From assembly GCA_002348385.1 (NCBI GenBank), contig DEBD01000006.1, positions 1-61,711 of the forward strand: 61,711 bases of DNA, in the 5' to 3' direction. The notes under the pieces were generated by a model. The model searched no databases. It worked only from the letters and a program-made list of their open reading frames with translations, and was not told where the DNA came from. Positions within the stretch are counted from its first letter, which is position 1; every line of letters begins with the position of its first letter. A program made the translations under genes and the position numbers. Positions 1-8,363 of the stretch are shown piece by piece. Source of the DNA: Gammaproteobacteria bacterium UBA2965. GTDB taxonomy: Bacteria > Pseudomonadota > Gammaproteobacteria > Pseudomonadales > Azotimanducaceae.

Positions 1-411
1 GGTGGCTCCCAGAATGTTCAGATGTTGATGGCGTCTGTTGAGGATGTACTCGAACAGCTGTCCCAAAAGCTGCAGGGCGATGTCTTTGAACGCCAGCGTG
101 GGGCCGTGAAACAGCTCCAGCACCCGCACGTCGCCCACCTGCGCGAAAGGCACCACCTCCGGATGATCGAAGCTACCGTATGCGGCATCCACCAGCCCCG
201 CCAACTCGTCGGCCGGAATGTCGTCCGCGAAGAGGGGCAACACTTCCTTGGCAAGCTCTACAAAGCTAAGGTCACGCCACTCGCCACACCGGTGGCTCAC
301 ATCGGGTAGCCGGTCGGGCACCAGCAAGCCGCCATCGGGGGCCAATCCGGTGAGCACCGCATCCGTGAAGCCCAATGAGGGCGTATCTCCGCGTGTGCTG
401 ATGTATCGCAT
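1..411 (-). CDS. thrC: Threonine synthase, N-terminal part (cut by window edge)
   Basis: PLP-dependent enzyme converting O-phosphohomoserine to threonine. Reading the minus strand from an ATG at 411 gives 137 codons open to the window edge. The start MRYISTRG, the block TGLAPDGGLLVP and the PLP-lysine motif FHGPTLAFKD (Lys about residue 109) are characteristic of ThrC. The C-terminal two thirds lie outside the window. In many gammaproteobacteria thrC follows hom; here the upstream neighbour is amtB, separated by that gene's terminator, so thrC probably has its own promoter. A TACAAT -10-like hexamer sits at 439-444 on the minus strand. Confidence 0.93.
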   Translation of the reverse strand, partial: MRYISTRGDTPSLGFTDAVLTGLAPDGGLLVPDRLPDVSHRCGEWRDLSFVELAKEVLPLFADDIPADELAGLVDAAYGSFDHPEVVPFAQVGDVRVLELFHGPTLAFKDIALQLLGQLFEYILNRRHQHLNILGAT

Positions 412-450
412 GTTGCTCAAGGGTCGCAAAAGCGCGCTATTGTAACGCCC

Positions 451-488
451 AAAAGAAAGCGCCGGCCATGGAATCCCATGGCCGGCGC
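451..488 (-). terminator. Intrinsic terminator of amtB
   Basis: A perfect 13-bp inverted repeat (459-471 and 476-488, loop AATC) is followed on the minus strand by TTTCTTTT (458-451). It lies 30 nt past the amtB stop, as expected for a rho-independent terminator, and separates amtB from thrC. Confidence 0.85.
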
Positions 489-517
489 CCGTTGGCCGCA
501 ACCGAAGAAAGAGCGGA

Positions 518-1771
518 TCAGGCCGCGGATTTGGCGAAGTCGGGATAGGCTTCTACGCCGCACTCCGAGATATCAACGCCTTCGTACTCTTCTTCTTCCG
601 ACACCCGGATGCCCATGGTGGCTTTGAGGATGCCCCACACGATGAGGCTCGCCACGAAGGTCCAACCGAAGATGCCCAGAATACCGACGAGCTGACCGCC
701 GATGGTGGCCTCCGAATTATTGAACACCACCGCTAGGATGCCCCAGATTCCAGCTACGCCGTGCACCGAGATGGCACCCACCGGGTCGTCGATCTTGAGT
801 TTGTCCAGCCCTACGATGGAGAACACCACCAGGATGCCACCGGCCAGACCGATGAGCATGGCCCACTCAGCAGCCGGCGAAAGCGGGTCCGCCGTGATGG
901 CAACCAGCCCCGCGAGGGCGCCGTTCAGCGCCATGGTGAGATCCGCCTTGCCGAATATGAGCTTCGCCAGCAACAGCGCACCAACCATGCCGCCGCAGGC
1001 AGCGATGTTGGTGTTAACGAAGACCTGCGCCACGGCGTTGGCTTCGTCTATGTTGGAGGTCATCAACTCCGACCCCCCGTTGAACCCGAACCAGCCGAAC
1101 CACAAGATGAAGGTACCAAGCGTAGCCAGCGGCAGGTTAGCGCCAGGCAAGGCGTTAGCGGAGCCGTCAGTGTTGTACTTACCCTTGCGGGCACCTAGCA
1201 GCAGCACACCAGCCAATGCCGCCGACGCACCACACATGTGCACGATGCCCGAGCCGGCAAAATCTGAGTACCCCGCTGCGGCAATCCAGCCGCCACCCCA
1301 GGTCCACATACCCTGCAGCGGGTAGATAAGCCCCGTCATTACAACGGCAAAGGCGAGGAACGCCCAAAGCTTCATGCGTTCGGCCACCGCACCGGAGACG
1401 ATGGACATGGCTGTCGCTACGAATACCACCTGAAAGAAGTAGTCGGAGCGCGCCGAGTAGTAGATGTCGCCATCGGAGGCGAGGGTTTCTTCCACGGTGT
1501 TCTCGGCGCCAATCAGCATGCCGAAATCCGGGATTACGCCGCCTTCCACGGCGCCCAGGTACATGATGTAGTACCCGAACAGCAGGTACATGATGCACGC
1601 AATGCCGAACAGCGCCACGTTCTTTAGCAGAATCTCGGACGTGTTCTTGGCGCGAACCAGGCCGGCCTCGAGCATGGCGAATCCGGGCGCCATGAACATC
1701 ACCAGCGCACCCATCACCAGGAAGTAGAACGTATCCAACGCGTAGTTGGTTTGAGTCAGCAGATCTTCCAC
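518..1771 (-). CDS. amtB: Ammonium transporter AmtB
   Basis: Inner-membrane ammonium channel of the Amt/Rh family, 417 residues from the preferred start, with about 11 hydrophobic segments. Family signatures are visible: the AGYSDFAGSGIVHM block (conserved Asp and first pore His) and SVHGVAGIWG (second pore His). The C-terminal tail with ECGVEAYPDF is the region that normally contacts GlnK. A TTG at 1783 is also in frame, but GGAG sits about 7 nt before the GTG at 1771, so GTG is preferred. Downstream of glnK with a 62-nt gap, almost certainly co-transcribed; a strong terminator follows. Confidence 0.96.
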   Translation of the reverse strand: MEDLLTQTNYALDTFYFLVMGALVMFMAPGFAMLEAGLVRAKNTSEILLKNVALFGIACIMYLLFGYYIMYLGAVEGGVIPDFGMLIGAENTVEETLASDGDIYYSARSDYFFQVVFVATAMSIVSGAVAERMKLWAFLAFAVVMTGLIYPLQGMWTWGGGWIAAAGYSDFAGSGIVHMCGASAALAGVLLLGARKGKYNTDGSANALPGANLPLATLGTFILWFGWFGFNGGSELMTSNIDEANAVAQVFVNTNIAACGGMVGALLLAKLIFGKADLTMALNGALAGLVAITADPLSPAAEWAMLIGLAGGILVVFSIVGLDKLKIDDPVGAISVHGVAGIWGILAVVFNNSEATIGGQLVGILGIFGWTFVASLIVWGILKATMGIRVSEEEEYEGVDISECGVEAYPDFAKSAA

Positions 1772-1833
1772 AATCTTCTCCAAATTTTTAGCTGGGGTCG
1801 GCGCTCATTGGCCTCCCCAAACGGTTCGCGCGG

Positions 1834-2172
1834 CTAAACGGCCTCGGCGCCAGTTTCTCCCGTACGAATGCGTACGACTTCTTCCAAGTTGGTAACAAAG
1901 ATCTTGCCGTCTCCGACCTTGCCCGTGTTGGCCGCCTTGGTAATGGTTTCCAGAACCTGCTCCATGAGCCCATCGTCTACCGCCACTTCGATTTTCACCT
2001 TCGGCAGGAAGTCGACGACATACTCGGCGCCGCGATACAGCTCCGTGTGTCCTTTTTGGCGCCCAAACCCTCTCACTTCGGTTACGGTAATCCCTTGAAC
2101 CCCGATGTCGGAGAGCGCCTCGCGCACTTCGTCGAGCTTGAAGGGTTTGATAATCGCTGTTACCAATTTCAT
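1834..2172 (-). CDS. glnK: Nitrogen regulatory PII protein GlnK
   Basis: Canonical 112-residue PII signal protein. It starts MKLVTAIIKPFKLDEV and carries the T-loop with Tyr51 (RGAEYVVDF), the uridylylation site in proteobacteria, and the ATP/2-oxoglutarate segment TGKVGDGKIFV. GGAGG lies 8 nt before the ATG. It precedes amtB, so it should regulate AmtB by T-loop insertion and report nitrogen status. The 155-nt spacer upstream is unusually rich in inverted repeats (separate entry). Confidence 0.97.
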   Translation of the reverse strand: MKLVTAIIKPFKLDEVREALSDIGVQGITVTEVRGFGRQKGHTELYRGAEYVVDFLPKVKIEVAVDDGLMEQVLETITKAANTGKVGDGKIFVTNLEEVVRIRTGETGAEAV

Positions 2173-2201
2173 GTTTTATCCTCCTATTGAGTCTCTTTTA
2201 G

Positions 2202-2318
2202 CGAGCCCATGGGCTCGGGTCCTCACTGGACCCCGCTCGGCGAACCAAACGGGAATCTTCGGGTGCACGCCTTCCCCAGCCGGGGAAGATCTTGTGGAAG
2301 ATCTGTGCACCCCCGATT
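2202..2318 (-). promoter_or_regulatory. Candidate structured RNA between torF-like porin and glnK
   Basis: Read on the minus strand, the spacer holds a nested set of exact inverted repeats. An outer stem GGGTGCAC/GTGCACCC (2312-2305 with 2268-2261) encloses two abutting hairpins: GATCTT-CCAC-AAGATC (2303-2288) and CTTCCCC-GGCT-GGGGAAG (2288-2271). It is followed by GGGTCC-AGTGA-GGACCC (2233-2217) and the palindrome CGAGCCCATGGGCTCG (2217-2202). AATC/GATT (2318-2315 with 2257-2254) could extend the outer stem. The glnK SD is about 20 nt further on. No U-tract follows, so simple termination is not indicated. I do not recognise it as a known riboswitch. Confidence 0.5.
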
Positions 2319-2327
2319 CTGGACCAA

Positions 2328-3056
2328 TTAAAGGCTTTTCGATACCGAGAACACGACAGTGTCGTCGCACAGCGACGTGCCAGCAAAACACTCGGCCTTA
2401 CTCAGGTCGGTACCAATCCACGCTAGGCTGAAGTCGAGACCCACACCGGAAGTGGACAGGCCAACGCTATAGTCGATGTAATCCTTGCCCGGGTCCTCAC
2501 CCACGTCGGGGCCAATAAAGGCACCAAAATCCTCATCAGAATCAAAGAGATTCCAGCCCAAGTGCAGATCGAGGCTCAGGTTCTCCATTACGGGAATGGA
2601 GTAATCGCCATAGAAGTAGAAGAAGGTATCCGTCTCGGCGAAGTAGTCGGGGGAGTAAGCCGCGCCCAACGTGCCGCCCAGGACCGAAACGCTGCCGTAG
2701 ATCTCAACGTAATCCAGATCCGGATCCGCGTCGTCTTCCGGGTAGTTGTACCAGAGCACGCCGATGTCATAGGCGACGTCCTCGTTAAACTCCCCGGCAA
2801 AACCCGCGTAGTAGTCCACTTCAATGGTGGCGCCCGACCACGCCCCCACGTTGGACGCCCAGGTACCGACATAAAGGCCACTTTCCAGCTCGATGTCGAA
2901 CCCGCCCTGGATGGCCTGGGAGCGGTCACCCTGCGAGATGCCGCGAAACCGGTAGTCCGAGGCATAGGTTACGTTGCCGGAAAACTCGGCAGCGGTGGCG
3001 GTCACGGCGCCGAACAACAGCGCGCTGCAGATTGCCAGTATTGATGCTCTTTTCAT
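2328..3056 (-). CDS. TorF-family putative outer-membrane porin (Gcw_chp type)
   Basis: Secreted 242-residue protein with a signal peptide (MKRASILAICSALLFGAVTATAAEF region), followed by alternating aromatic/polar beta-strands and a YASDYRFRGIS segment typical of the TorF/Gcw_chp proteins. These are often found beside glnK-amtB in gammaproteobacteria and are presumed to be porins for nitrogen compounds. GGAGAG about 5 nt before the ATG at 3056 decides the start; an ATG at 3071 has no such site. Preceded by a sigma54 promoter and NtrC-like sites. Its substrate is unknown. Confidence 0.82.
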   Translation of the reverse strand: MKRASILAICSALLFGAVTATAAEFSGNVTYASDYRFRGISQGDRSQAIQGGFDIELESGLYVGTWASNVGAWSGATIEVDYYAGFAGEFNEDVAYDIGVLWYNYPEDDADPDLDYVEIYGSVSVLGGTLGAAYSPDYFAETDTFFYFYGDYSIPVMENLSLDLHLGWNLFDSDEDFGAFIGPDVGEDPGKDYIDYSVGLSTSGVGLDFSLAWIGTDLSKAECFAGTSLCDDTVVFSVSKSL

Positions 3057-3143
3057 CTTTGCTCTCTCCATTTTCTTGGTAGTCGTTATGCGGCCCCAGC
3101 CATCTGCGATAGCAATGACGGGATATGGCAGCTACACCCTATA

Positions 3144-3160
3144 TGCAGGAGCCGTGCCAA
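3144..3160 (-). promoter_or_regulatory. Sigma54 (-24/-12) promoter of the porin-glnK-amtB cluster
   Basis: The minus strand reads TTGGCACGGCTCCTGCA, matching the TTGGCACG-N4-TTGCA RpoN consensus with one mismatch and the required 10-nt spacing between the invariant GG and GC. Transcription would start near 3133, giving a leader of about 75 nt before the ATG at 3056. Confidence 0.8.
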
Positions 3161-3224
3161 CTATATATTTTTCCATTAAATCAAAGAGTTAAGAATTCTC
3201 TCCGCGATTCATCGGACTCATTTC

Positions 3225-3258
3225 GCGCGATATTGGTGCGTTGGCCCCATATTGGTGC
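3225..3258 (-). promoter_or_regulatory. Two NtrC-like enhancer sites
   Basis: Two copies of a GCNCNATATTGGTGC-type sequence lie at 3225-3239 (GCGCGATATTGGTGC) and 3244-3258 (GCCCCATATTGGTGC), 19 bp apart. Both resemble the NtrC dyad GCACCA-N3-TGGTGC; the second differs at one base. Their centres lie about 100 and 118 bp upstream of the predicted sigma54 start, a usual enhancer distance. They support nitrogen-limitation control. Confidence 0.7.
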
Positions 3259-3365
3259 GTCAGTGCCCGTGGATCGGAGCCTGGGCGCACGCGCCGGGGC
3301 ACCAAAAGCCCACGGCGGCACCAGAACGACCCAGTTAGCCTGATGTATCTCGAAAGGAGATGCCG

Positions 3366-4877
3366 TTGACCGCCCCAGCTGACCAGAGCAGAGTCCACGC
3401 CCGCGCGCAGCTGGGCATGGGCGCGCCCGTCATCACCGTGGAAACGCACCTGCCAGGTGGGTTGCCCGGCTTTACCCTGGTGGGCATGCCGGAAACCGCC
3501 GTGCGGGAGGCCCGAGACCGGGTCAAGAGCGCCATCGGCAACTGTGGTCTGGACTTTCCCCAGGGCCGCGTGCTGGTGAACCTCGCGCCGGCAGACCTGG
3601 CCAAACAAGGGGCCCGCCTGGATCTGGCCATCGCGGTAAGCGTGCTAAGCGCCACCGGTCAGGTGCCCTGGGGCAATGTGCAGCGATTCGAGTATCTCGG
3701 CGAGCTGGCGCTGGGCGGAGGCCTGCGTTCAGTAAGAGGCGCCCTGTGCTCCGCACTGGCTTTAGCGGCACAGGGAGGGTCCCAGCAGCTCGTGGCTCCA
3801 AAAGCGAACCTAGCCGAGTTCGCCATGGCCCCCCAGGGTAGCGTGGTACCCATCCCCCACCTGCGTGATGTGGTGAAGCTGCTACATACGTGCGACACCA
3901 CCCCCTGGCCCCAGCCGTCGCCTGCATCGCGCGAGCCTGCTACCACCATGAACCTGGATCAGATCGTCGGTCAACAAGCCGCCAAACGAGCGCTGGCCGT
4001 CGCCGCAAGCGGCCAACACCACCTGCTGCTGGTGGGTCCGCCAGGGGTCGGCAAGACGCTGCTGGCACGCAGCCTCAATGAGCTGTTGCCTGAATTGCGC
4101 CCCGACGCGGCCCGCGAAGTAGCCGCCGTCCAGTCTGCCGCCGGTTTGGAGGTAATACCTTTTCTCGCGCCGTTTCGCGACCCGCACCACTCCGCCACCG
4201 CGCCCGCCATGGTGGGCGGCGGCCGCTCTGCCCAGCCCGGGGAAATCTCGCTGGCGCATCACGGCGTGCTGTTCTTGGACGAGCTTCCGCACTTCAAGCC
4301 CAGCGTACTGAACCTGCTGCGCGAGCCGCTGGAAAGCCAGACCATTGAGCTCGCGCGCGCTGACTATCGCGCCACTTTCCCAGCAGCGTTCCAACTCATG
4401 GCCGCCATGAATCCCTGCCCTGCCGGGCTCGTGTGCGAAGAATCCGCATGCCGTTGCTCGCCGAACCAGGTAAGGCGCTACCAGGCCCGAATATCCGGGC
4501 CGCTCCTGGACAGGATCGATCTGCACGTGCCGGCAATGCCCATACCAGGCCACCTGCTTTTGCATGAAAGCCCGGAGGCGAACGGGGCCGAGCTGCGCGA
4601 GCAGGTAGCCCGCGCGCAAAGCCGCCAACTGCGCCGACAAGGCAAATTGAACGCCGCACTTTCCCCCGGCCAGGTGCGCAAAGTGGCCCAACCCGACTCG
4701 GCAGCACGGACGTTGCTGTTGGATGCCAGCGAGAAGTTCCGCCTTTCGGCGCGCGCGGTGCACCGCGTGCTCAAGGTGGCGCGAAGTATCGCCGATCTGG
4801 ACGAATGCAACGGTGTCTCTGCCCATCACCTGGCAGAAGCGGTGAGCTATCGGGCCATGGATTGGAGCCCCCCGTAG
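3366..4877 (+). CDS. comM: YifB/ComM family Mg-chelatase-like AAA+ ATPase
   Basis: About 503 residues with an N-terminal ChlI/Lon-like domain (LPGFTLVGMPETAVREARDRV), Walker A GPPGVGKT, Walker B VLFLDELPHF and a cysteine cluster (CPAGLVCEESACRCS) typical of YifB/ComM. ComM is a hexameric helicase promoting branch migration during natural transformation. AAGGAG (3354-3359) abuts the ATG at 3360 but is correctly spaced for the in-frame TTG at 3366, so TTG is preferred; the ATG would add only two residues. Divergent from the porin gene. Confidence 0.93.
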   Translation: MTAPADQSRVHARAQLGMGAPVITVETHLPGGLPGFTLVGMPETAVREARDRVKSAIGNCGLDFPQGRVLVNLAPADLAKQGARLDLAIAVSVLSATGQVPWGNVQRFEYLGELALGGGLRSVRGALCSALALAAQGGSQQLVAPKANLAEFAMAPQGSVVPIPHLRDVVKLLHTCDTTPWPQPSPASREPATTMNLDQIVGQQAAKRALAVAASGQHHLLLVGPPGVGKTLLARSLNELLPELRPDAAREVAAVQSAAGLEVIPFLAPFRDPHHSATAPAMVGGGRSAQPGEISLAHHGVLFLDELPHFKPSVLNLLREPLESQTIELARADYRATFPAAFQLMAAMNPCPAGLVCEESACRCSPNQVRRYQARISGPLLDRIDLHVPAMPIPGHLLLHESPEANGAELREQVARAQSRQLRRQGKLNAALSPGQVRKVAQPDSAARTLLLDASEKFRLSARAVHRVLKVARSIADLDECNGVSAHHLAEAVSYRAMDWSPP

Positions 4878-4893
4878 CCCAGGGTGAGGGCCG

Positions 4894-5457
4894 TCAGGGA
4901 AGCATGTACTCCACCGCTGCCCGGAGCTCCTCGTCACTGCAATTGATGCAGGATCCCTTGGGCGGCATGAGGTTGTTGTTGAACCCGTTGATGCTGTTTG
5001 CCATCAGCACGTCCAAGCCCTTGGCGATGCGTGGCTCCCATTGGGCTGAGTCTTTCAGCACAGGCGCCCCGGCCACGCCGAGATTGTGGCAGGCAAAGCA
5101 GAATTGGTTGTACACCTGCTCACCGGTGCGGCCCGCTGGCGCGGCGCTCGCTACCGGTGCCCGGGCGGCCGGTTCTGGTGCTGGCGCGCTGGGTTCCGCA
5201 TCGGCGGCAGGCGCAGCCGGGGGCTCAGCGGTGTCTTGGGCCACACGCTCCGCCCGCTGTGCGGGCGCGGCCTCTGGGTCCGGGCAGGGGATTCCTACCC
5301 GACACAACCTGCCTTCAGGCTGCGTACGCAGACGAATTTCTTCTTCGGTTCCCGCCGGCACGGACGCCGCCAGCGCGGCGGGGATGTAGGTACCCGCGCC
5401 ACCAAGCAGTCCCAGCAATAGGGACCAAGCGCAGGCTCTTATAGTCACGCCTTTCAC
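4894..5457 (-). CDS. Cytochrome c5-family protein
   Basis: Exported 187-residue monoheme cytochrome. It has a signal peptide ending near PAALAAS, a long low-complexity Ala/Pro/Glu linker (about residues 60-110), then a heme domain with CFACH, the downstream GAP and an axial-Met segment NNNLMPPKGSC, plus the extra Cys pair CINCS typical of c5. It probably shuttles electrons in the periplasm. Starts with GTG, with GGAG 9 nt upstream. The proline-rich linker may tether the heme domain away from the membrane if the signal is uncleaved. Confidence 0.88.
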   Translation of the reverse strand: MKGVTIRACAWSLLLGLLGGAGTYIPAALAASVPAGTEEEIRLRTQPEGRLCRVGIPCPDPEAAPAQRAERVAQDTAEPPAAPAADAEPSAPAPEPAARAPVASAAPAGRTGEQVYNQFCFACHNLGVAGAPVLKDSAQWEPRIAKGLDVLMANSINGFNNNLMPPKGSCINCSDEELRAAVEYMLP

Positions 5458-5516
5458 GTTTCAATCTCCGTCAATCTCCGAAGGGGGGGGCCGAAGCGGC
5501 GCGCAGTATAGCGACG

Positions 5517-6680
5517 CTACGCGGTGGCGTCGAACAGCTCTCGACCGATGAGCATGCGACGAATTTCGCTGGTACCCGCACCGATCTCGTAGAGCTTGGC
5601 GTCGCGCAGCAGGCGTCCGGCCGGATACTCGTTGATGTAGCCATTGCCGCCCAGGGCCTGCACCGCTTCCCCGGCCATCCAGGTCGCCTTCTCGGCCGCG
5701 TATAGAATGCAGCCGGCCGCATCGAAGCGCGTGGTCTGACCTGCGTCGCAAGCGCGTGCCACCGCGTAAACGTATGCGCGGCAGGCGTTCATGGTTGTGT
5801 ACATGTCGGCGACCTTTCCCTGCATGAGCTGAAAAGTGCCGATGGGCGCACCGAACTGCTCGCGCTCATGCACGTACGGCAGCACCAGATCCAACGCGCT
5901 GCGCATGATTCCCAGTGGGCCCGCGGCCAGCACCACGCGCTCGAAATCGAGACCGCTCATGAGGATGCCAACCCCGCTGCCTACGCCGCCCAGCACCTGA
6001 GTCTTCGGCACCACACAACCATCGAATATCAGCTCGCAGGTGTCGGAGCCGCGCATACCCAGTTTGTCGAGCTTCTGGGCCGTGCTGAATCCAGGCAAGT
6101 CCTTCTCGATGAGGAAGGCCGTAATACCCTTAGGCCCCAGGGCAGGGTCGACGGTGGCATAGACCACCAGCACGTCTGCGCCTGGGCCGTTGGTTATCCA
6201 CATCTTGGTGCCATTGAGCACGAAGTGATCGCCCTTCTCCTGGGCCCGCAGCCGCATGCTGACCACATCCGAGCCCGAACCGGTCTCACTCATGGCCAGC
6301 GCGCCCAGCGCCGCTCCAGACACAAGATCGGGCAGATAGCGTTGCTTCTGCTCGGAGCTGCCGAAGCGCCGAATCTGATTGACGCACAAGTTGGAGTGCG
6401 CGCCATAGGACAGCCCCACCGAGGCCGACGCGCGGCTTATCTCTTCCATGGCCACGCAGTGCGCCAGGTAGCCGAGCCCAGCACCACCGAATTCTTCTTC
6501 CACCGTGACACCCAGAACGCCCAAGGCACCAAGCTTTGGCCAGAGGTCCCTGGGAAACTCATTGTTGGCATCAATCTCACCCGCCAGGGGCGCTATCTCC
6601 GCAGCAGCGAACTGGCGCACGCTCTCGCGCAGCAGATCCAGGGTCTCACCCAGGCCAAAGTTGAAGTCCACGTCACTCAT
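5517..6680 (-). CDS. ivd: Isovaleryl-CoA dehydrogenase
   Basis: FAD-dependent acyl-CoA dehydrogenase of 387 residues, the usual length. YGAHSNLCVNQI, the FAD/substrate block AMSETGSGSDVVSM, WITNG and the helix-G LDFERVVLA (Glu in the position used as catalytic base by isovaleryl-CoA dehydrogenases) place it in the IVD group rather than general ACADs. It would oxidise isovaleryl-CoA to 3-methylcrotonyl-CoA in leucine catabolism. The carboxylase partners (liuB/liuD) are not in the window. GGAAG precedes the ATG. Confidence 0.9.
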   Translation of the reverse strand: MSDVDFNFGLGETLDLLRESVRQFAAAEIAPLAGEIDANNEFPRDLWPKLGALGVLGVTVEEEFGGAGLGYLAHCVAMEEISRASASVGLSYGAHSNLCVNQIRRFGSSEQKQRYLPDLVSGAALGALAMSETGSGSDVVSMRLRAQEKGDHFVLNGTKMWITNGPGADVLVVYATVDPALGPKGITAFLIEKDLPGFSTAQKLDKLGMRGSDTCELIFDGCVVPKTQVLGGVGSGVGILMSGLDFERVVLAAGPLGIMRSALDLVLPYVHEREQFGAPIGTFQLMQGKVADMYTTMNACRAYVYAVARACDAGQTTRFDAAGCILYAAEKATWMAGEAVQALGGNGYINEYPAGRLLRDAKLYEIGAGTSEIRRMLIGRELFDATA

Positions 6681-6757
6681 TGCTTCCGCCGCATAACTTG
6701 ACGCGCCTAGGGTACCCCATCTGGGTGCTCACGCCCTTTCACGGGTAGACTAGGCTG

Positions 6758-7333
6758 ATGAATCGTTGGAGTGCAGCACTTGCCGGTTGGCTTTGCATGA
6801 GTTTGCCCGCCTGGGGTGCGGCACAAACCAACATCGCCGCAAACCTGGCGACCGAATGTCACGCACAGAGCCTGCTGCAGCCAGCAAGTACCCAAGCCTG
6901 CGATGAGCTCATCGAGTTGGCGACTTCCCAAGCAGTAGCGCCAAACCTGCTAGCTGCCGCCCACACCAACCGCGGCGTGATCGTGGGCCGATCGGCAGCG
7001 GCCAGAGCCGATGAGGAGGGCCTGCAGGTAGCGCTGGAAGATTTCATCGCCGCTGCTGAACTGACCCAAGATCGGGCGGAACCACTGTTGAATCAGGCAG
7101 TGGTCCTCATCTCGCTGCGACGAGCGTCGGAGGCACTGGTGCGCCTCGAAGCAGTCATCTTGCTGCCGGGGGAGGGCGCGGCTGCCTGGCGCCGCGCGGC
7201 GCTGCTCAACCGCGCCATCGCTTTACGCAGTCTGGGTGCGCTGGATGAAGCCCACGAGAACCTGGAAACGGCGCAGGCACTCGCAGAACTCGGGCCACTT
7301 CGCCAAACCGTGGCGCCGTCGCCCCAGTTTTGA
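6758..7333 (+). CDS. Secreted tetratricopeptide-like protein of unknown function
   Basis: 191 residues with a signal peptide (cleavage near AWGAAQ) and alpha-helical, Ala/Leu-rich repeats such as AEPLLNQAVVLISLRRASEAL and ALLNRAIALRSLGALDEAHENL that fit two to three TPR units. Two cysteines (in TECHAQS and TQACDE) could form a periplasmic disulfide. Convergent with alr, 8 nt apart. No specific function recognised; TPRs suggest a protein-binding role. Confidence 0.75.
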   Translation: MNRWSAALAGWLCMSLPAWGAAQTNIAANLATECHAQSLLQPASTQACDELIELATSQAVAPNLLAAAHTNRGVIVGRSAAARADEEGLQVALEDFIAAAELTQDRAEPLLNQAVVLISLRRASEALVRLEAVILLPGEGAAAWRRAALLNRAIALRSLGALDEAHENLETAQALAELGPLRQTVAPSPQF

Positions 7334-7341
7334 CCGGCGGG

Positions 7342-8361
7342 CTACTGGTAGATTCGTTGCACCCGCGGCGATACGCCCGTGAGCACCTCGTAATCGATGG
7401 TGCCCGCCAGCTCCGCCACCTGCTCCAGTTCGATGGTGGGCCCGAAAAACTCCACCCAATCCCCGGACGCCGCGTTGGCGCCGGTCACGTCCACCAGGGT
7501 GAGGTCCATGGACACTCTACCCACCACGGGGCAGCGCACCCCCCCGACGCCCACCTGGCCCCTATTGGACAGGCTCCGGATCACCCCGTCCGCGTATCCC
7601 AGCCCCACGGTTGCTATGCGGGCCGGCCGGTCGGTGGTGTAACTGGCGCCATAGCCTATGGTCGAACCGCTAGGGTGGTCACGAACCTGCAGCACCAAGC
7701 CCTGCAGACTGGCCACACAGCGACGCTGGCCGGTATGCCCAGCGCTGTATAGCCCGATGCCCGGACGCGCAACGTCCCCGCAGAATTCCGCACCGAGCTG
7801 CATCCCCGCCGAGTTGCCGATGCTGGTTGGCAAATCCGGAAAACGCTGCGCTACCTGCACGAAGCGCTCGAGCTGCAATCGGTTGTTCGGATGATCGGGC
7901 ACATCGGCACAAGCCAGATGGGTGAGCAACAGCGTGGGCGAGAAATCGGCAAACAACCCGGGCGTCACATCGTGATCGAAACCCAGGCGGCCGATCCCGG
8001 TGTCCACGTGGATAGCCATGGGCCGGTTCGCATGACGGCGCCAGGCCTGCAGCTGCTGGGGATTGTTGATCACGGGGATGAGGTCAGCGGCAGCAAGCTG
8101 CGCCGCCGTCTGATCGGTGGGCCCTTCGAAAACGTAGATTGCGGCATTGGGGAGGTGGGGCCGAAGTGCCGCGCCTTCCTCCGCCTGAGCAACAAAAAAA
8201 GTGCCGCAACCGGCCTGCGCCAGGGCTGGAGCTACTGTTGCCGCACCCAGCCCGTAAGCATCCGCCTTCACCACCGCCGCGGTATCGCCTGCGTGCAGAG
8301 CACACAGATCTGCGTAGTTGGCCGTTAGCGCCGCCAAGTCAACCAGCAGCCGGCCTCGCAC
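7342..8361 (-). CDS. alr: Alanine racemase
   Basis: PLP enzyme making D-alanine for peptidoglycan. 339 residues, slightly short for the family. The PLP lysine is in VVKADAYGLG (Lys32), and the second catalytic Tyr is in IGYGASYTTD. Also visible: HVDTGIGRLGF and SIGNSAG. It begins with GTG two bases after the stop of the cytochrome c4 gene, so translation is probably coupled. Confidence 0.95.
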   Translation of the reverse strand: MRGRLLVDLAALTANYADLCALHAGDTAAVVKADAYGLGAATVAPALAQAGCGTFFVAQAEEGAALRPHLPNAAIYVFEGPTDQTAAQLAAADLIPVINNPQQLQAWRRHANRPMAIHVDTGIGRLGFDHDVTPGLFADFSPTLLLTHLACADVPDHPNNRLQLERFVQVAQRFPDLPTSIGNSAGMQLGAEFCGDVARPGIGLYSAGHTGQRRCVASLQGLVLQVRDHPSGSTIGYGASYTTDRPARIATVGLGYADGVIRSLSNRGQVGVGGVRCPVVGRVSMDLTLVDVTGANAASGDWVEFFGPTIELEQVAELAGTIDYEVLTGVSPRVQRIYQ

Positions 8362-8363
8362 GG

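Noticed and set aside
2176..2391. Minus-strand frames in the porin-glnK spacer
   Set aside because: They overlap the end of the porin gene and the folded spacer; no SD or protein-like composition.
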